Source: Phytomonospora endophytica
GTDB lineage: Bacteria; Actinomycetota; Actinomycetes; Mycobacteriales; Micromonosporaceae
Assembly: GCF_014202425.1 (NCBI RefSeq)
Contig: NZ_JACHGT010000007.1
Span: 310,001-374,000, forward strand
DNA length: 64,000 bases
Reading direction: 5' to 3'
The notes beneath the pieces are model-generated. The model saw only the letters and a list, made by a program, of their open reading frames with translations, was not told the origin of the DNA and did no database searches. Shown one piece after another: positions 28,939 to 37,700 of the stretch. Position 1 is the stretch's first letter. Each line of letters begins with the position of its first letter. Both the position numbers and the translations under genes were made by a program.

Positions 28939-29804
28939 CGGCCGCTCGCCGAGCCGCTGGGGTCGGGCACGGTGCCCGGTGGGAGCAGCGGTGCCGCGTT
29001 GTCCAGCGGCGGCGCCGGTGCCGCCGGAAGGGTCAGGTCGTCGGTGGCTTTCACCGTGAATCCCATTCCGTAGTCGTTGCTGTAGTTGTCGAAGGTGTGC
29101 GCGGTGGGGGTGGCGTTGAACTCGCGGGCCAGGTCGGGCGGGCCGATCGCGGTGATGGTGTAGGGGTCGGTGACGGGCCGGAAGTCGACGAGGATGGCGG
29201 CGCCGGCGGCACGGATGGCCGATGTCGCGGTCAGGCGCTGCTCGTCGATGGCGATGGCCTCGGCTCCCAGGGACCACAGGGTGTTCACGATGGTCTGGAT
29301 GTCGCGGTCGATGACGCGGCCGAGGTCTTGGGCGGAAGGGTCTTCGGGCTTGGGGCCGTCGCTGACGGTGACCGTGACGCCGTCTCCCTCGACGGCGGCG
29401 AGGCCGGCCAGGGCGGCCTGGTTGTCGAGGGCCTCGGCTTCGGCGTCATTGCCGAGAAGCTCGTCGCGGAGGCTCTCGACGTCCTCACCGAGCTGTTCGG
29501 CGTCGTCCTGCATGCGGTCGGTCTCGGCCTGCCGGGAGTTGATGTCGGCGATCAGCTGGTCGCGGATCTCGGCGTTGGCGGGCGCGGCCGCGATGGTGTG
29601 CTGATAGGCGACGACGAGCAGGAAACCGATCACGGCGGCGGTGACGGCCGTCAGGGCGCGCGTGAAGCGGGTGCGGCGGATGGGACGTTTGGCCGCGTCG
29701 GTGTCGTAGTCGAGGGGGTCGTGCCAGAAACTGGCGAGCAGGTCTACCGCGACCGGCCCGAAACCGCGTTGCTTGTCGGGTTCGTCCTCGTAACGACGCC
29801 TCAT
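28935..29804 (-). CDS. DUF881 family membrane protein (first copy)
   Basis: 289 residues. The N-terminal 50 residues are cytoplasmic and charged (MRRRYEDEPDK), followed by one transmembrane helix near 55-78, a coiled coil (about 90-135) and the DUF881 domain (about 140-260) with LGAEAIAIDEQRLTATSAI. It ends in a Pro-rich tail. ATG at 29804 overlaps the pgsA stop by 4 bp. Together with the later copy it probably forms paired extracytoplasmic partners for Sbp; that is inference from synteny. Confidence 0.85.
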   Translation of the reverse strand: MRRRYEDEPDKQRGFGPVAVDLLASFWHDPLDYDTDAAKRPIRRTRFTRALTAVTAAVIGFLLVVAYQHTIAAAPANAEIRDQLIADINSRQAETDRMQDDAEQLGEDVESLRDELLGNDAEAEALDNQAALAGLAAVEGDGVTVTVSDGPKPEDPSAQDLGRVIDRDIQTIVNTLWSLGAEAIAIDEQRLTATSAIRAAGAAILVDFRPVTDPYTITAIGPPDLAREFNATPTAHTFDNYSNDYGMGFTVKATDDLTLPAAPAPPLDNAAPLLPPGTVPDPSGSASGR

Positions 29805-30433
29805 GTGGACTGTTGCCTCACCACATCCGGGGTGTCGGCGCGGCTGGCGCGGATGAGCCCGGCGACCTGGACGACGTACAGCAGCGCCGAGATCCAGTAC
29901 AGCACGATGCCCCACCACGCCAGCGCCCATCCGGTGGGCCGTGCCCACGCCTCGACGCCGCCACCCTGTCCGGCCAGGACGAGGACGGGGAAGGCCGCGA
30001 ACACGATGAAGGTGGCGGCCTTGCCGAGGTAGTGGACTTCGAGGGGGCCGTAACCGTGACGGCGCAGCATGACCAGACCGGCGAGGAGTACCAGTTCGCG
30101 AGCCAGGAGCGCGGCGGTGAACTGCCAGGGCACGAACTCGCGGACGGTGAGGGCCACGACGGCCGCGAGGATGTAGAGGCGGTCGACGAGGGGGTCGAAG
30201 AGCTGCCCGAAACGGCTGACCTGGCCGAGGCGGCGGGCGAGGAACCCGTCGACCCAGTCGGTGCCGCCGCCGACGGCGAGGACGACGAGACCGGCGACGT
30301 CGTCGTGGCTGCCGAGCAGGAGGTAGAGGAAGACGCCGATGCCCAGGAAGCGGATGAAGCTGATGAGGTTCGGGATCGTCCAGACTCGCCAGGGTGCGGG
30401 GTCGGCCTGGACGTGCTGCTCCGTGCTCGTCAC
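29801..30433 (-). CDS. CDP-alcohol phosphatidyltransferase, PgsA-like
   Basis: 210 residues with about five membrane helices. The catalytic motif D59-x2-D62-G-x2-A-R-x8-G-x3-D80-x3-D84 is complete (DWVDGFLARR, GQLFDPLVDR). It transfers a phosphatidyl group from CDP-diacylglycerol to an alcohol. By synteny it matches mycobacterial pgsA2 (Rv1822); the acceptor (glycerol phosphate, inositol phosphate or another phospholipid) cannot be told from the motif. It is the first gene of the DUF881-sbp-DUF881-gcvH run. Confidence 0.9.
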   Translation of the reverse strand: MTSTEQHVQADPAPWRVWTIPNLISFIRFLGIGVFLYLLLGSHDDVAGLVVLAVGGGTDWVDGFLARRLGQVSRFGQLFDPLVDRLYILAAVVALTVREFVPWQFTAALLARELVLLAGLVMLRRHGYGPLEVHYLGKAATFIVFAAFPVLVLAGQGGGVEAWARPTGWALAWWGIVLYWISALLYVVQVAGLIRASRADTPDVVRQQST

Positions 30434-30554
30434 GTCGCCCCTCCCTCGGTTATATGCGCGTGCATCGCGGCGGTGATTCTACCCAGCGTGTCCGGACCGT
30501 TCCGCGCGGCCGTGCTGGAGTCGCGCGGGAAATCGCTTTCGGCCGGGACCGACC

Positions 30555-31226
30555 CTAGTCCGCGGGCGCGGCGGCCCAGATGGTGCGTACGTGGTCGAGG
30601 TGGCGGTGCATGAGCGCCTCGGCGCCCTCGGCGTCGCCGGCGAGCATGAGGTCCAGCAGCTCGACGTGCTCGTGGGCCGACGGGAGCAGCCGGTCGGCCG
30701 CGGCCAGCGCCGGCACGCCGTACAACCGGGACCGATAGCGCAGGTCGGCGACGACGCTGACCAGTCGGCGGTTGCCCGACAGCGCCAGCAGGGCGGAGTG
30801 GAAACGGTGGTCGGCGTCGATGTAGCCGGTGAGGTCGCGTTCGACGGCCGCGGTGACGATGAGCTCGGCGAGGGGCCGCAGCGCCTCCAGTTCGGCCCCG
30901 GCGGCGGTGCCGGTGATGGCCGCGACGGTCGGCGGCTCGATGAGGCGGCGTAGGGCCGTGCACTCGTCGAGTTCGCGCTCGTCGATGTCGACGACCCGGA
31001 AACCCTTGTTCCGGACGGCTTCGACGAGGCCCTCCTTGGCCAGGTCGAGCATCGCCTCGCGCACCGGGGTGGGCGACACGCCGAAGGTCTGGGCGAGCTT
31101 CGGCGCGGAGTAGATCACCCCGGGGCGGAGGCGTCCGGTGATCAGCGCGGCGCGCAGTTCGGTGCCGACCTTCTCGCGCAGATTCTGGCGCGGCGGGAGG
31201 GCGGGGAGGTCGAATGCGGCGTCCAC
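30555..31226 (-). CDS. GntR-family regulator with FCD domain
   Basis: 223 residues. Winged helix-turn-helix at about 15-75 (LRPGVIYSAPKLAQTFGVSP, VREAMLDLAKEGLVEAV), then an FCD effector domain of about 140 residues in which D and H residues (DADHRFHSALL; HEHVELLDLMLAGD; HRHLDHV) should bind a metal and the ligand. It lies 71 bp downstream of the 4-hydroxyproline epimerase gene on the same strand, so it is likely the pathway repressor. GTG start with GGAG upstream. Confidence 0.85.
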   Translation of the reverse strand: MDAAFDLPALPPRQNLREKVGTELRAALITGRLRPGVIYSAPKLAQTFGVSPTPVREAMLDLAKEGLVEAVRNKGFRVVDIDERELDECTALRRLIEPPTVAAITGTAAGAELEALRPLAELIVTAAVERDLTGYIDADHRFHSALLALSGNRRLVSVVADLRYRSRLYGVPALAAADRLLPSAHEHVELLDLMLAGDAEGAEALMHRHLDHVRTIWAAAPAD

Positions 31227-31297
31227 GATTGCTCCGGTTCGTCAAACGGGTTGGCGCTGATACTCCCATGGAGTGACCGGCGCCACGCGGGTCGGTG

Positions 31298-32299
31298 TCA
31301 CAGCTCGAAACCGCGCGGGAACGGGTCGCCGGGATCGAGCAGGTACTGGGCCGTGCCGGTGATCCAGGCGCGGCCGGTGATGGACGGGACGACGGCGGGC
31401 CGCCCGGCCACCTCGGTCACGGCGGACACGCGTCCGGTGAAGCGGCTGCCGATGAAGGACTCGTTGGTCATCTCCTCACCGACGGCCAGCTCACCGCGCG
31501 CGTGCAGCTGCGCCAGGCGCGCCGACGTCCCCGTCCCGCACGGTGAGCGGTCGAACCAGCCCGGGTGGATGACCATGGCGTGGCGGGTGTGCACGGCCGT
31601 GCTGCCCGGGGCGAGCACGGCGACGTGCTTGAGGCCCGCGATGGCCGGGTCGGTGGGATGGCTCGGCCGCGCGTGCTCGTCGATCGCGGCCATGACGGCG
31701 AGTCCCGCGCGCATGACGTCGTCCTTGTGCGCGCGGTCGAAGGTGACGCCGAGGTCCTCGGCTCGCACGAAGGCGTAGAAGTTGCCGCCGAAGGCGAGGT
31801 CGTAGGCGACCGTTCCGTACCCCGGGACCTCGACGGAGGCGTCGAGGTCCACGGCGAAGGACGGGACGTTCTCCAGGGTCACCGACTCGGCGTGCCCGTC
31901 GCGGACGGCGACCTTGGCGGTGACCAGCCCGGCGGGCGCGTCGAGGCGGATGGTGGTGACGGGTTCGGTCACCTCGACCATGCCGGTCTCGACGAGGACC
32001 GTGGCCACGCCGATCGTGCCGTGACCGCACATCGGCAGCCAGCCGGAGACCTCGATGAAGAGGACCCCGACGTCGGCGTCGGGACGCGTCGGCGGCTGCA
32101 GGATCGCGCCGCTCATGGCGGAGTGGCCGCGCGGCTCGTGCACGAAGAAGGTGCGCAGGTCGTCGCGTTCGGCCATGAGGATCGTGCGGCGTTCGGCCAT
32201 GGTCGCACCCGGCAGGACGCCGACGCCGCCGGTGATGACGCGCGTCGGCATGCCCTCGGTGTGGGAGTCGACGGCGTGGTAGACGTGGCGGCTGCGCAT
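31298..32299 (-). CDS. 4-hydroxyproline 2-epimerase (proline racemase family)
   Basis: 333 residues. Both catalytic cysteines are present: C91 in PMCGHGTIG and C about 254 in SPCGTGTSA, as in proline racemases and hydroxyproline epimerases rather than dehydratases. The enzyme interconverts trans-4-hydroxy-L-proline and cis-4-hydroxy-D-proline. The neighbours (flavin oxidase, [2Fe-2S] and FAD subunits, DapA-like enzyme) make hydroxyproline the likely substrate. Start overlaps the stop of the DapA-like gene by one base (TGATG). Confidence 0.88.
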   Translation of the reverse strand: MRSRHVYHAVDSHTEGMPTRVITGGVGVLPGATMAERRTILMAERDDLRTFFVHEPRGHSAMSGAILQPPTRPDADVGVLFIEVSGWLPMCGHGTIGVATVLVETGMVEVTEPVTTIRLDAPAGLVTAKVAVRDGHAESVTLENVPSFAVDLDASVEVPGYGTVAYDLAFGGNFYAFVRAEDLGVTFDRAHKDDVMRAGLAVMAAIDEHARPSHPTDPAIAGLKHVAVLAPGSTAVHTRHAMVIHPGWFDRSPCGTGTSARLAQLHARGELAVGEEMTNESFIGSRFTGRVSAVTEVAGRPAVVPSITGRAWITGTAQYLLDPGDPFPRGFEL

Positions 32300-33189
32300 C
32301 AGCGCAGGCCCTCGGCGATGGCCTTCTCCGTCGCCGAGCGGATCACCCGCTCCTGCTTGACGGTCAGTTCACCGCGCGGCGGACGGCACTCGCCGCCCTT
32401 GCGCCCGGCGATGTCCATGGACAGCTTGATGGCCTGCACGAACTCGGTCTTGGAGTCCCAGCGCAGCAGGGGGTGCAGGGCGCGGTAGAGCGGCAGCGCG
32501 GTGTCGAGGTCCTTGGCGATCGCGGCCTTGTAGAGCGCGACGCTCGACTCGGGCAGCGCGTTGGGGTACCCGGCCACCCAGCCGACGGCACCGGCGACGG
32601 CGAGTTCGAGGAGCACGTCGTCGGACCCGATGAGCAGGTCGAGTCCGGGCGCGAGTTCGGCGATCTCGTAGGCGCGGCGGACGTCGCCGGAGAACTCCTT
32701 GACGGCGACGATCAGGCCCTCGTCGTGGAGCTTGGCGAGGAGGCCCGGGGTCAGGTCGAACTTGGTGTCGATCGGGTTGTTGTAGGCGATGATCGGCAGT
32801 CCGGCCTTGGCGACCTCGGCGTAGTGGGCGACGACGGCGCGTGTGTCGGCGCGATAGGCGTTGGGCGGCAGGAGCATCACGGCCGCGCAGCCGGCCTCGG
32901 CGGCCTCTTCGGCCCAGTAGCGGGCCTCGCCGGAGCCGTAGGCGGCGACGCCGGGGATGACGTGCTCGCCGCCGATGGCCTCGACGGCGGTGGTCATCAC
33001 CTTGTGGCGTTCCTTCTCGGTGAGGGTCTGGTACTCGCCGAGGGAGCCGTTGGGCACCACCCCGTCGCAGCCCTTCTCCTTGAGCCAGGCGACGTGCGTG
33101 GCATAGGAGTCGTAGTCGACGTGAAGGTCGTCGTGGAACGGCAGCGCTGTGGCGACCTGGACGCCGTGCCAGGGCTTGGTGGCGGTCAT
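32299..33189 (-). CDS. DapA-family aldolase/deaminase, likely 1-pyrroline-4-hydroxy-2-carboxylate deaminase
   Basis: 296 residues, TIM-barrel of the dihydrodipicolinate synthase family. The Schiff-base lysine is in VAVKEFSGD near 164, and VVPNGSLGEYQTLTEKER near 45 is the substrate-carboxylate loop. In hydroxyproline operons this enzyme turns the pyrroline product of D-hydroxyproline oxidation into 2-oxoglutarate semialdehyde. The assignment depends on context, since the family also holds other aldolases. The dehydrogenase that completes the path to 2-oxoglutarate is not in the window. ATG overlaps the upstream stop (ATGA). Confidence 0.8.
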   Translation of the reverse strand: MTATKPWHGVQVATALPFHDDLHVDYDSYATHVAWLKEKGCDGVVPNGSLGEYQTLTEKERHKVMTTAVEAIGGEHVIPGVAAYGSGEARYWAEEAAEAGCAAVMLLPPNAYRADTRAVVAHYAEVAKAGLPIIAYNNPIDTKFDLTPGLLAKLHDEGLIVAVKEFSGDVRRAYEIAELAPGLDLLIGSDDVLLELAVAGAVGWVAGYPNALPESSVALYKAAIAKDLDTALPLYRALHPLLRWDSKTEFVQAIKLSMDIAGRKGGECRPPRGELTVKQERVIRSATEKAIAEGLR

Positions 33190-34541
33190 GTGTCGGCTCC
33201 TGCTCGTGGATGGATGGGTGCGGTGTCGCCCGCGGCGAGGTCGCCGAGGCGGACGGGCTGGGCGATGGGCCGGTCGGGGCGTTCGGGGGCGCCGACGAGG
33301 CACGCGGCGGCGTAACCGCAGACGCGTCCCTGGCAGCGGCCCATGCCGGTGCGGCTGAGGAGTTTGAGGCCCCGGGTGTCGCGGGCGCCGGCCGCGATCG
33401 CCTGTTCGACCCGCGAGTGCGGGACCTCTTCGCAGCGGCAGATGAGGGTGTCGTCGGTGAGCCAGCTTTTCCAGCCGTCGCGGACCGGCCAGGCGGCGGC
33501 CAGCGCGGCGGCGAGGCGTCGCTGCCGGGCACGGCGGCGCAGGAGGGACGCGGGCGGCCGGGCGCCGGTGGCGGCGTACCCGGCGAGCGCGCCGGTGACG
33601 ATGGCGAGGGTGGCGCCGCCGACTCCGCAGGTCTCCCCCGCGGCCCATACGCGTGGGGCGGTGGTGGCCTGGGCGGCGTCGACGGCGGCGACGGGGGTGC
33701 CGTCGAAGCCTTCGGTGAGGGCGCAGCCGAGGTGCACGGCGAGTTCGAGCTGGGGCGTGAAGCCGTAGCCGGTGGCGAGGGTGTCGCAGGTGATGGTGCG
33801 GCCGGTTCCGGGCAGTGGCCGCCAGTCGCGGTCGAGGCGGGCGACGGTGACTTCTTCGAGTCGGCCGTCGCCGTGGGCGGCGATGACGGCGTGGCCGGTG
33901 CGGTAGGGGATGCGGTGGCGGAGGAGGGCGGCGGCGTATCCGGCGGCCTCGATCGCGCGTGCGGGGTCGGTGGCGAGCGGGAGGACGCGCCGGTCGGGCC
34001 GGTTGGCGTCGAACACGCCGTGGACGGTGGCGCCGGAGGCGGCGAGTCCGGTGGCGACGGGGAGCAGGAACGGGCCGGTGCCGGCCACGACGGCCCGGGC
34101 GCCGGCGGTGAGTCCGTGGCCCTTCCACAGGGCTTGGGCGCCGCCCGCGGTGAGGACGCCGGGCAGGTCCCAGCCGGGGAAGGGCAGGGAGCGGTCGTGG
34201 GCGCCGGTGGCGAGGATGAGGTGCTGGGCGCGGACCGTCGTGGGGCGTTCGTCGGCGTGCCCGACGAGGCAGTGCAGCGTGTGGGGCTCGCCGGGTTCGG
34301 CGTGCCAGACGCGGTGCCCGGCGAGGTGGTCGACGTTCTTGAGGGCGTCGCGGAGGCGGGTGAAGGCGCGCCAGTGGTGGTGCCGGGAGCCGTCGTCGCC
34401 GGGCCGGTGCCGGTAGAACTGCCCGCCGGGGTGTTCGGCGGCGTCGACGACGGCGACGCGCGCGCCTCGCGCGGCTGCGGTCTCGGCGGCGGCAAGCCCG
34501 GCGGGCCCGGCGCCGATGACGGCGATGTCGTACACGGTCAC
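33186..34541 (-). CDS. FAD oxidoreductase subunit with C-terminal BFD-like iron-sulphur domain (HcnB/OoxA type)
   Basis: 451 residues. N-terminal Rossmann FAD motif (VIGAGPAGLAAAETAAARG), a second dinucleotide motif near 150 (AVVAGTGPFLLPVATGLA), and a C-terminal BFD-like segment with ICRCEEV and GRCQGRVCG supplying four cysteines for a [2Fe-2S] centre. This is the layout of HcnB, OoxA and the alpha subunit of D-hydroxyproline dehydrogenase. GTG at 34541 has GGAGGGG upstream and overlaps the ferredoxin-like gene stop. Confidence 0.85.
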   Translation of the reverse strand: MTVYDIAVIGAGPAGLAAAETAAARGARVAVVDAAEHPGGQFYRHRPGDDGSRHHHWRAFTRLRDALKNVDHLAGHRVWHAEPGEPHTLHCLVGHADERPTTVRAQHLILATGAHDRSLPFPGWDLPGVLTAGGAQALWKGHGLTAGARAVVAGTGPFLLPVATGLAASGATVHGVFDANRPDRRVLPLATDPARAIEAAGYAAALLRHRIPYRTGHAVIAAHGDGRLEEVTVARLDRDWRPLPGTGRTITCDTLATGYGFTPQLELAVHLGCALTEGFDGTPVAAVDAAQATTAPRVWAAGETCGVGGATLAIVTGALAGYAATGARPPASLLRRRARQRRLAAALAAAWPVRDGWKSWLTDDTLICRCEEVPHSRVEQAIAAGARDTRGLKLLSRTGMGRCQGRVCGYAAACLVGAPERPDRPIAQPVRLGDLAAGDTAPIHPRAGADT

Positions 34542-34783
34542 CGCTCCCCTCCGGTGGTGACCACGTCGCCGTCGCGGGCGGGTGCGAGGCAGGCGCGGAT
34601 CGAGGCGCGGCCGTTGATGGTCACGAGGCAGTCGAAGCAGACACCGATGCCGCAGAACAGGCCGCGTGGGCGCGCGCCGACGCGGGTCGTGCGCCAGGCG
34701 CGCAGGCCGTCGGCGTGGAGGGCGGCGGCGATCGTCTGACCCTCTTCGGCGGGGACGGTCCGGCCGTCGACGGTGATGTTCAC
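34538..34783 (-). CDS. [2Fe-2S] ferredoxin-like subunit (HcnA type)
   Basis: 81 residues. A plant-type ferredoxin fold with CGIGVCFDC and a later C near 65 (IRACLAPA), four cysteines for one [2Fe-2S] cluster. The small size and position between two flavoprotein genes match the gamma or HcnA subunit of heteromeric amino-acid dehydrogenases. ATG overlaps the stop of the upstream oxidoreductase and its own stop overlaps the next GTG, so the three subunits are tightly coupled. Confidence 0.88.
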   Translation of the reverse strand: MNITVDGRTVPAEEGQTIAAALHADGLRAWRTTRVGARPRGLFCGIGVCFDCLVTINGRASIRACLAPARDGDVVTTGGER

Positions 34784-35937
34784 GCGTGCGCCTCCTCAAC
34801 GGGACGGCCGAAACGCCCGGGCCGGAAGGCCGCGGTGTCGAGGGCGGGTTTCCCGCCGGTGAGCCCTTGCGCGACGAGGAGTCCGGTGGCGGCGGCGAGC
34901 CCGACGCCGGCGCCTTCGTGGCCGCAGGCGTGCCAGAGGCCGCCGACCGTCTCGTCGGCACCGATTATCGGCAGATGGTCGGGTGTGTAGGGGCGGAAAC
35001 CGCGGTAGGCGCGCATGACCTGGACGTCGGTGAGGAAGGGGAACAGCTCGACGGCCTGGGCGGCGAGCCGTCGCAGCACGGGCACGGAGACGGTCTTGTC
35101 GAAGCCGACGCGTTCGCGGCTGGCGCCGATGAGGACGGGACCGGCGGCGGTGCCCTCGACGACGGGCGAGGTCTCCAGGCCCGCGGTCCCGGCGGCGACG
35201 TTGGCGACGTAGTCGGCGGAGTAGACCTTGTGCCGGATCATGCGCGGGAGCGGTTCGGTGACCAGCACGAAACCGCGGCGGGGCGCCACGGGCAGTTCGC
35301 TTCCGCAGCGGGCGGCGACCTCGGCGGCCCAGGTGCCCGCCGCGTTGACGACGGCGCCGGTGGGGATGGTTCCGGCGTCGGTGACGGCCGCGGTGATCTT
35401 CCCGCCGGTCAGAGTCAGGCCGGTGAGGGTGAGTCCGGTGTGGACGGTGATGCCGGGGCGGCGCAGGAGTTCCGCGGCGGCCAGGGACGGCATGACCTGG
35501 GAGTCCTGCGGGTAGTGGACGGCGCCGGCGGTGCCGTCGCGCAGGTGCGGTTCGAGGGTGCGCGGGTCGGCGACGGCCGCGGTCTCCACGCCTGCCGCGC
35601 GTTGTCCTTCGGCGAGTGCGGTCAGGGAGGCCAGGGCGGCGGCGGTCGAGGCGACGACGAGGCCGCCTTTGGGTTCGTACTCGATGTCGGTGTCGAGGGT
35701 CTCGGCCCATTCGCGCCAGCGACGCAGGGACAGCAGGGCGAGATCGAGTTCCGGTCCGGGCTCCTTGTCGGAGACCAGCAGGTTTCCCTCGCCGGCACCG
35801 GTGGTGCCGCCGGAGACCTGGTCGCGTTCGACGACGGCGACGGTCAAGCCCGCCGTGGCGCACTCGTACGCGACGGCGGCGCCGACGATTCCGGCACCGA
35901 CGACGACGACGTCCGCACCGCCCAGAGGCTTGACCAC
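34780..35937 (-). CDS. DAO-family FAD oxidoreductase, likely D-hydroxyproline dehydrogenase subunit
   Basis: 385 residues. N-terminal dinucleotide motif VVVVGAGIVGAAVAYECATAG and the glycine-rich HACGHEGAGVGLAAATG near the C-terminus, as in D-amino-acid oxidase relatives (HcnC, OoxB, glycine oxidase). It probably oxidises cis-4-hydroxy-D-proline and passes electrons to the iron-sulphur subunits. First gene of a five-gene overlapping operon. The GTG at 35937 has no ribosome site, and a CATACT hexamer about 8 bp before it suggests a leaderless message. The 19 bp separating it from comB could also allow read-through. Confidence 0.85.
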   Translation of the reverse strand: MVKPLGGADVVVVGAGIVGAAVAYECATAGLTVAVVERDQVSGGTTGAGEGNLLVSDKEPGPELDLALLSLRRWREWAETLDTDIEYEPKGGLVVASTAAALASLTALAEGQRAAGVETAAVADPRTLEPHLRDGTAGAVHYPQDSQVMPSLAAAELLRRPGITVHTGLTLTGLTLTGGKITAAVTDAGTIPTGAVVNAAGTWAAEVAARCGSELPVAPRRGFVLVTEPLPRMIRHKVYSADYVANVAAGTAGLETSPVVEGTAAGPVLIGASRERVGFDKTVSVPVLRRLAAQAVELFPFLTDVQVMRAYRGFRPYTPDHLPIIGADETVGGLWHACGHEGAGVGLAAATGLLVAQGLTGGKPALDTAAFRPGRFGRPVEEAHA

Positions 35938-35956
35938 GTCAGTAGTATGTCACACG

Positions 35957-36709
35957 TTAGTGAGCGTTCGCATCGGCGAACGCCCCATCGGTGAGGACCG
36001 GGACGACCTCAGAGACGTCGACCTCGACCGCCACGTCCACGTCGCCGGGAAACCCCTCCGAGACGAGTTCGACTCCCCCACCACAGGCCCGGACAGCCGC
36101 CACGACGTCCGGCGTCGCCGAATAGGCCCCCGCCGCCAGCTCCGCCTCCGGAGAAAAACCGCCCCCCGGCAACGCCGCCAGGACCGCACCCGCGCCCAGC
36201 AGATCCTCAAGACAAGGGCGCAGACCCCCGTCCCGCCAGCGCTCGCCCGAAGCGATCACCGCGAGCGGGCGCGACGGCGTCCCGAAACCCTGCCCCGCGA
36301 TCCAGCGAGCGACCGCCCCGGCATTGCGCAGGCAGGCGGCGACGACCGTGCCGTCACCGGCCGCGGCGGAGATCGTCGAACCATTGGGAGAAGGCAGCAC
36401 CAGCCGCTCCGGAACAGGCGCGAGACGCAAAGCCGCCGGGGACAGCGACCACGGCGACTCCACCGTGGCCTGCCTGCGCCCAACGGCGAGTTCCGCGTCG
36501 CGCTCCACGGCGAACGCACGCGCGCTCTCGTCACGCCAGCGATAAGGAAGGACACGCCCACCCCGCTGCGTCACCACCGAGACGGCAGTCGTGAAAGAGA
36601 GGACATCGACGACCACGAGACAGCCGTCGGGCGAAGCGAGCTCAGCGGCCTCCGTCGGCCCCCACCCGAAACGGACGGCATAGGCACGTTGCGCGAAGTA
36701 GTCGGTCAT
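35957..36709 (-). CDS. comB: 2-phosphosulfolactate phosphatase family protein
   Basis: 250 residues. ComB-family signatures VVDVLSFTTAVSV near 34, SPNGSTIS near 107 and IASGERW near 150 are all present. In methanogens ComB removes phosphate from 2-phosphosulfolactate on the way to coenzyme M; the family is widespread in bacteria that do not make coenzyme M, so the substrate here is unknown. It is divergent from the APH-like kinase, with 64 bp between starts. Confidence 0.8.
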   Translation of the reverse strand: MTDYFAQRAYAVRFGWGPTEAAELASPDGCLVVVDVLSFTTAVSVVTQRGGRVLPYRWRDESARAFAVERDAELAVGRRQATVESPWSLSPAALRLAPVPERLVLPSPNGSTISAAAGDGTVVAACLRNAGAVARWIAGQGFGTPSRPLAVIASGERWRDGGLRPCLEDLLGAGAVLAALPGGGFSPEAELAAGAYSATPDVVAAVRACGGGVELVSEGFPGDVDVAVEVDVSEVVPVLTDGAFADANAH

Positions 36710-36773
36710 GAGGGGATCCTGGCACGGCGGTAACGCGAGCGACGGCAGCGGCGTGCGCTGTTACGGTCCGGCG

Positions 36774-37691
36774 ATGGAGACGATTCCCGCCAGCGTGCTC
36801 GAACGGTTGACCGGCGCGCCCGGAGCCGCGGCGACGAGCTGCGAGGCCACCGACGCCGGCGAAAGCCTCGGCGTGGTGACCGGCGGGGTCACGCGCCTGT
36901 CCGGAACCTGCCACACCGGCGGCGGGCGGGAAACCTTCAGCCTCATCCGCAAGAACCTCCGCCCGCTGACCTCGGGCCGTCACGCCATCGCCTCCCGCGA
37001 GCCCGACCACTGGGCGTACTGGCGGCGAGAGGCCCTCGCCTACGAATCCGGTGTCCTGCCCACCGGCCCGGGACTTCGAGCGCCTCGCTGCTTCGGGGTC
37101 GTCGACGACGCCGTCTATCTCGAAGACGTCGACGGCGAACCGGAGAAGCCCGTGGTCGCCGCCGCCCGCCTCGGCCGCTGGCAGGCGACGGCGAAGATCC
37201 CACAGGTGCCGTGGCTGTCAGGACACCAGCTCGCGCAACGCGTGGCGGTGAGCGAGCTCGACTGGTCGGCCGTCGACGCCGACCCGCGCATGCCCGCCGT
37301 GTGGAACCGGCGAGGCGAGCTGCTCGACGCCCTCGCCCGGCTGCCGAAAGTGCTGTCACACGGCGACTTCCACAGCGCGAACCTGCTCGCCGCCGACGGC
37401 GACACCGTCGCCGTCGACTGGTGCACGCTCGGTCTCGCGCCGCCCGGCGCCGACCTGGCGCACCTCCAGCTCGCGTCCCGCGAACACCTCGCGGCCGACC
37501 CCGCGCACACCGACAAGCTCACCGAGGCCTACCTCGACGGCCTGTGCGGCCGCTTCACCCCCACCCACGTCGAAACCACCCTGCGGGTCACCATCGCGCT
37601 CACCGGCGCGAGCCGCGTGCACTGGATGCTCGCCAGCGGCCACCCCCTGCCCACCGGGTACGTCGACTTCGTCGCCGCGATGTCGCCGTAG
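36774..37691 (+). CDS. aminoglycoside/choline kinase-like phosphotransferase
   Basis: 305 residues. Kinase-like fold with the catalytic loop LSHGDFHSANLL near 195 and the metal-binding VDWCTLGLAPPGADLAHL near 215. The N-terminal lobe is short and the glycine-rich loop is weak (VVTGGVTRLSG). Members phosphorylate small alcohols, sugars or antibiotics; no substrate can be named. ATG at 36774 lacks a clear ribosome site, and GTTACGGT just upstream may be a -10 of a leaderless message. Confidence 0.75.
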   Translation: METIPASVLERLTGAPGAAATSCEATDAGESLGVVTGGVTRLSGTCHTGGGRETFSLIRKNLRPLTSGRHAIASREPDHWAYWRREALAYESGVLPTGPGLRAPRCFGVVDDAVYLEDVDGEPEKPVVAAARLGRWQATAKIPQVPWLSGHQLAQRVAVSELDWSAVDADPRMPAVWNRRGELLDALARLPKVLSHGDFHSANLLAADGDTVAVDWCTLGLAPPGADLAHLQLASREHLAADPAHTDKLTEAYLDGLCGRFTPTHVETTLRVTIALTGASRVHWMLASGHPLPTGYVDFVAAMSP

Positions 37692-37700
37692 GCTGGCCGC

